This document shows, piece after piece, positions 32,740 through 32,960 of a stretch of 32,960 bases of DNA. Below the pieces are notes generated by a model. It saw only the letters and a program-made list of their open reading frames with translations, was not told the DNA's origin and searched no databases. A program made the position numbers and the translations under genes. This stretch comes from Rudaea sp. (GTDB taxonomy: Bacteria > Pseudomonadota > Gammaproteobacteria > Xanthomonadales > Rhodanobacteraceae), in NCBI GenBank assembly GCA_031291055.1, contig JARLJU010000015.1, forward strand, positions 1 through 32,960, given 5' to 3'. The first letter of the stretch is position 1. Each line of letters begins with the position of its first letter.

Positions 32740-32960
32740 GGTGTGTTCGGTACCCAGGATGTTCGGACGCATCATACAAAGATTACCCCGGTCTGGCTAG
32801 GCGAGGGCGCCCGGCGGCAGCGCCTGCTGAGCGTGCCGCAGGCAGGTCGGACGCGCGCGCAACGTCCGATGGCGATGTCGCGCGCGCTCACGGCGGATGC
32901 GCTTAGTACAAATTATTTGAACTGTACGTTCGGATTTTTCCGCGCATGCGAATTCGTCGC

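Noticed and set aside
32776..32960. Right-edge region considered as the start of another gene
   Set aside because: No convincing coding frame, ribosome site or domain is visible before the window ends; it is probably the upstream region of the TetR frame.

Overview
The window is high-GC DNA with dense, mostly G/C-ending codons, short intergenic gaps and many ATGA start/stop overlaps. The gene families (IorAB with a cytochrome c, DhpH-type hydroxylases, LysR/AraC/TetR regulators, an AlgE-like porin, an S/T-kinase/histidine-kinase hybrid) fit a metabolically versatile soil betaproteobacterium. My best guess is Burkholderia/Paraburkholderia; this rests on family resemblance and base composition, not on a search. 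No rRNA, tRNA, insertion sequence, prophage or CRISPR array was seen.

Region 1 (1-6645) looks like a catabolic locus. A LysR regulator (+) diverges from a minus-strand set: DhpH-like FAD hydroxylase, MFS transporter, tri-haem cytochrome c, [2Fe-2S] subunit, and a Tat-exported molybdopterin subunit cut by the left edge. The last three are coupled by ATGA overlaps and form a periplasmic molybdenum hydroxylase that passes electrons to cytochrome c. Together with the DhpH-like enzyme this suggests hydroxylation of an N-heteroaromatic compound (inference). A dps gene follows, convergent with the lysR gene.

Region 2 (7535-22843) is nine co-directional plus-strand genes plus a giant sensor: isochorismatase-like hydrolase, YtcJ-like amidohydrolase with a Cys/His-rich tail, MscS channel with a cyclic-nucleotide-binding-like domain, HD-like protein with an altered HD motif, XapX membrane protein, exported VOC protein, alginate-export-type porin, thioredoxin-reductase-like flavoprotein with a second cyclic-nucleotide-binding-like domain, and a 1860-residue kinase/ATPase/GAF/PAS/histidine-kinase. 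I do not recognise this set as a described pathway; it is the best candidate for an undescribed system.

Region 3 (22821-32775) is entirely minus strand. It holds a winged-helix/ATPase regulator that looks C-terminally truncated where it overlaps the sensor gene, an AraC regulator, a LysR regulator, and a second catabolic operon: (frameshifted TetR) - VOC - DhpH-like hydroxylase - DUF485 - ActP-like symporter - exported ACMSD-like amidohydrolase. A 35-bp near-palindrome just upstream of the VOC gene is the probable operator of this operon. The adjacent TetR reading frame is broken, so control of the operon may be altered.
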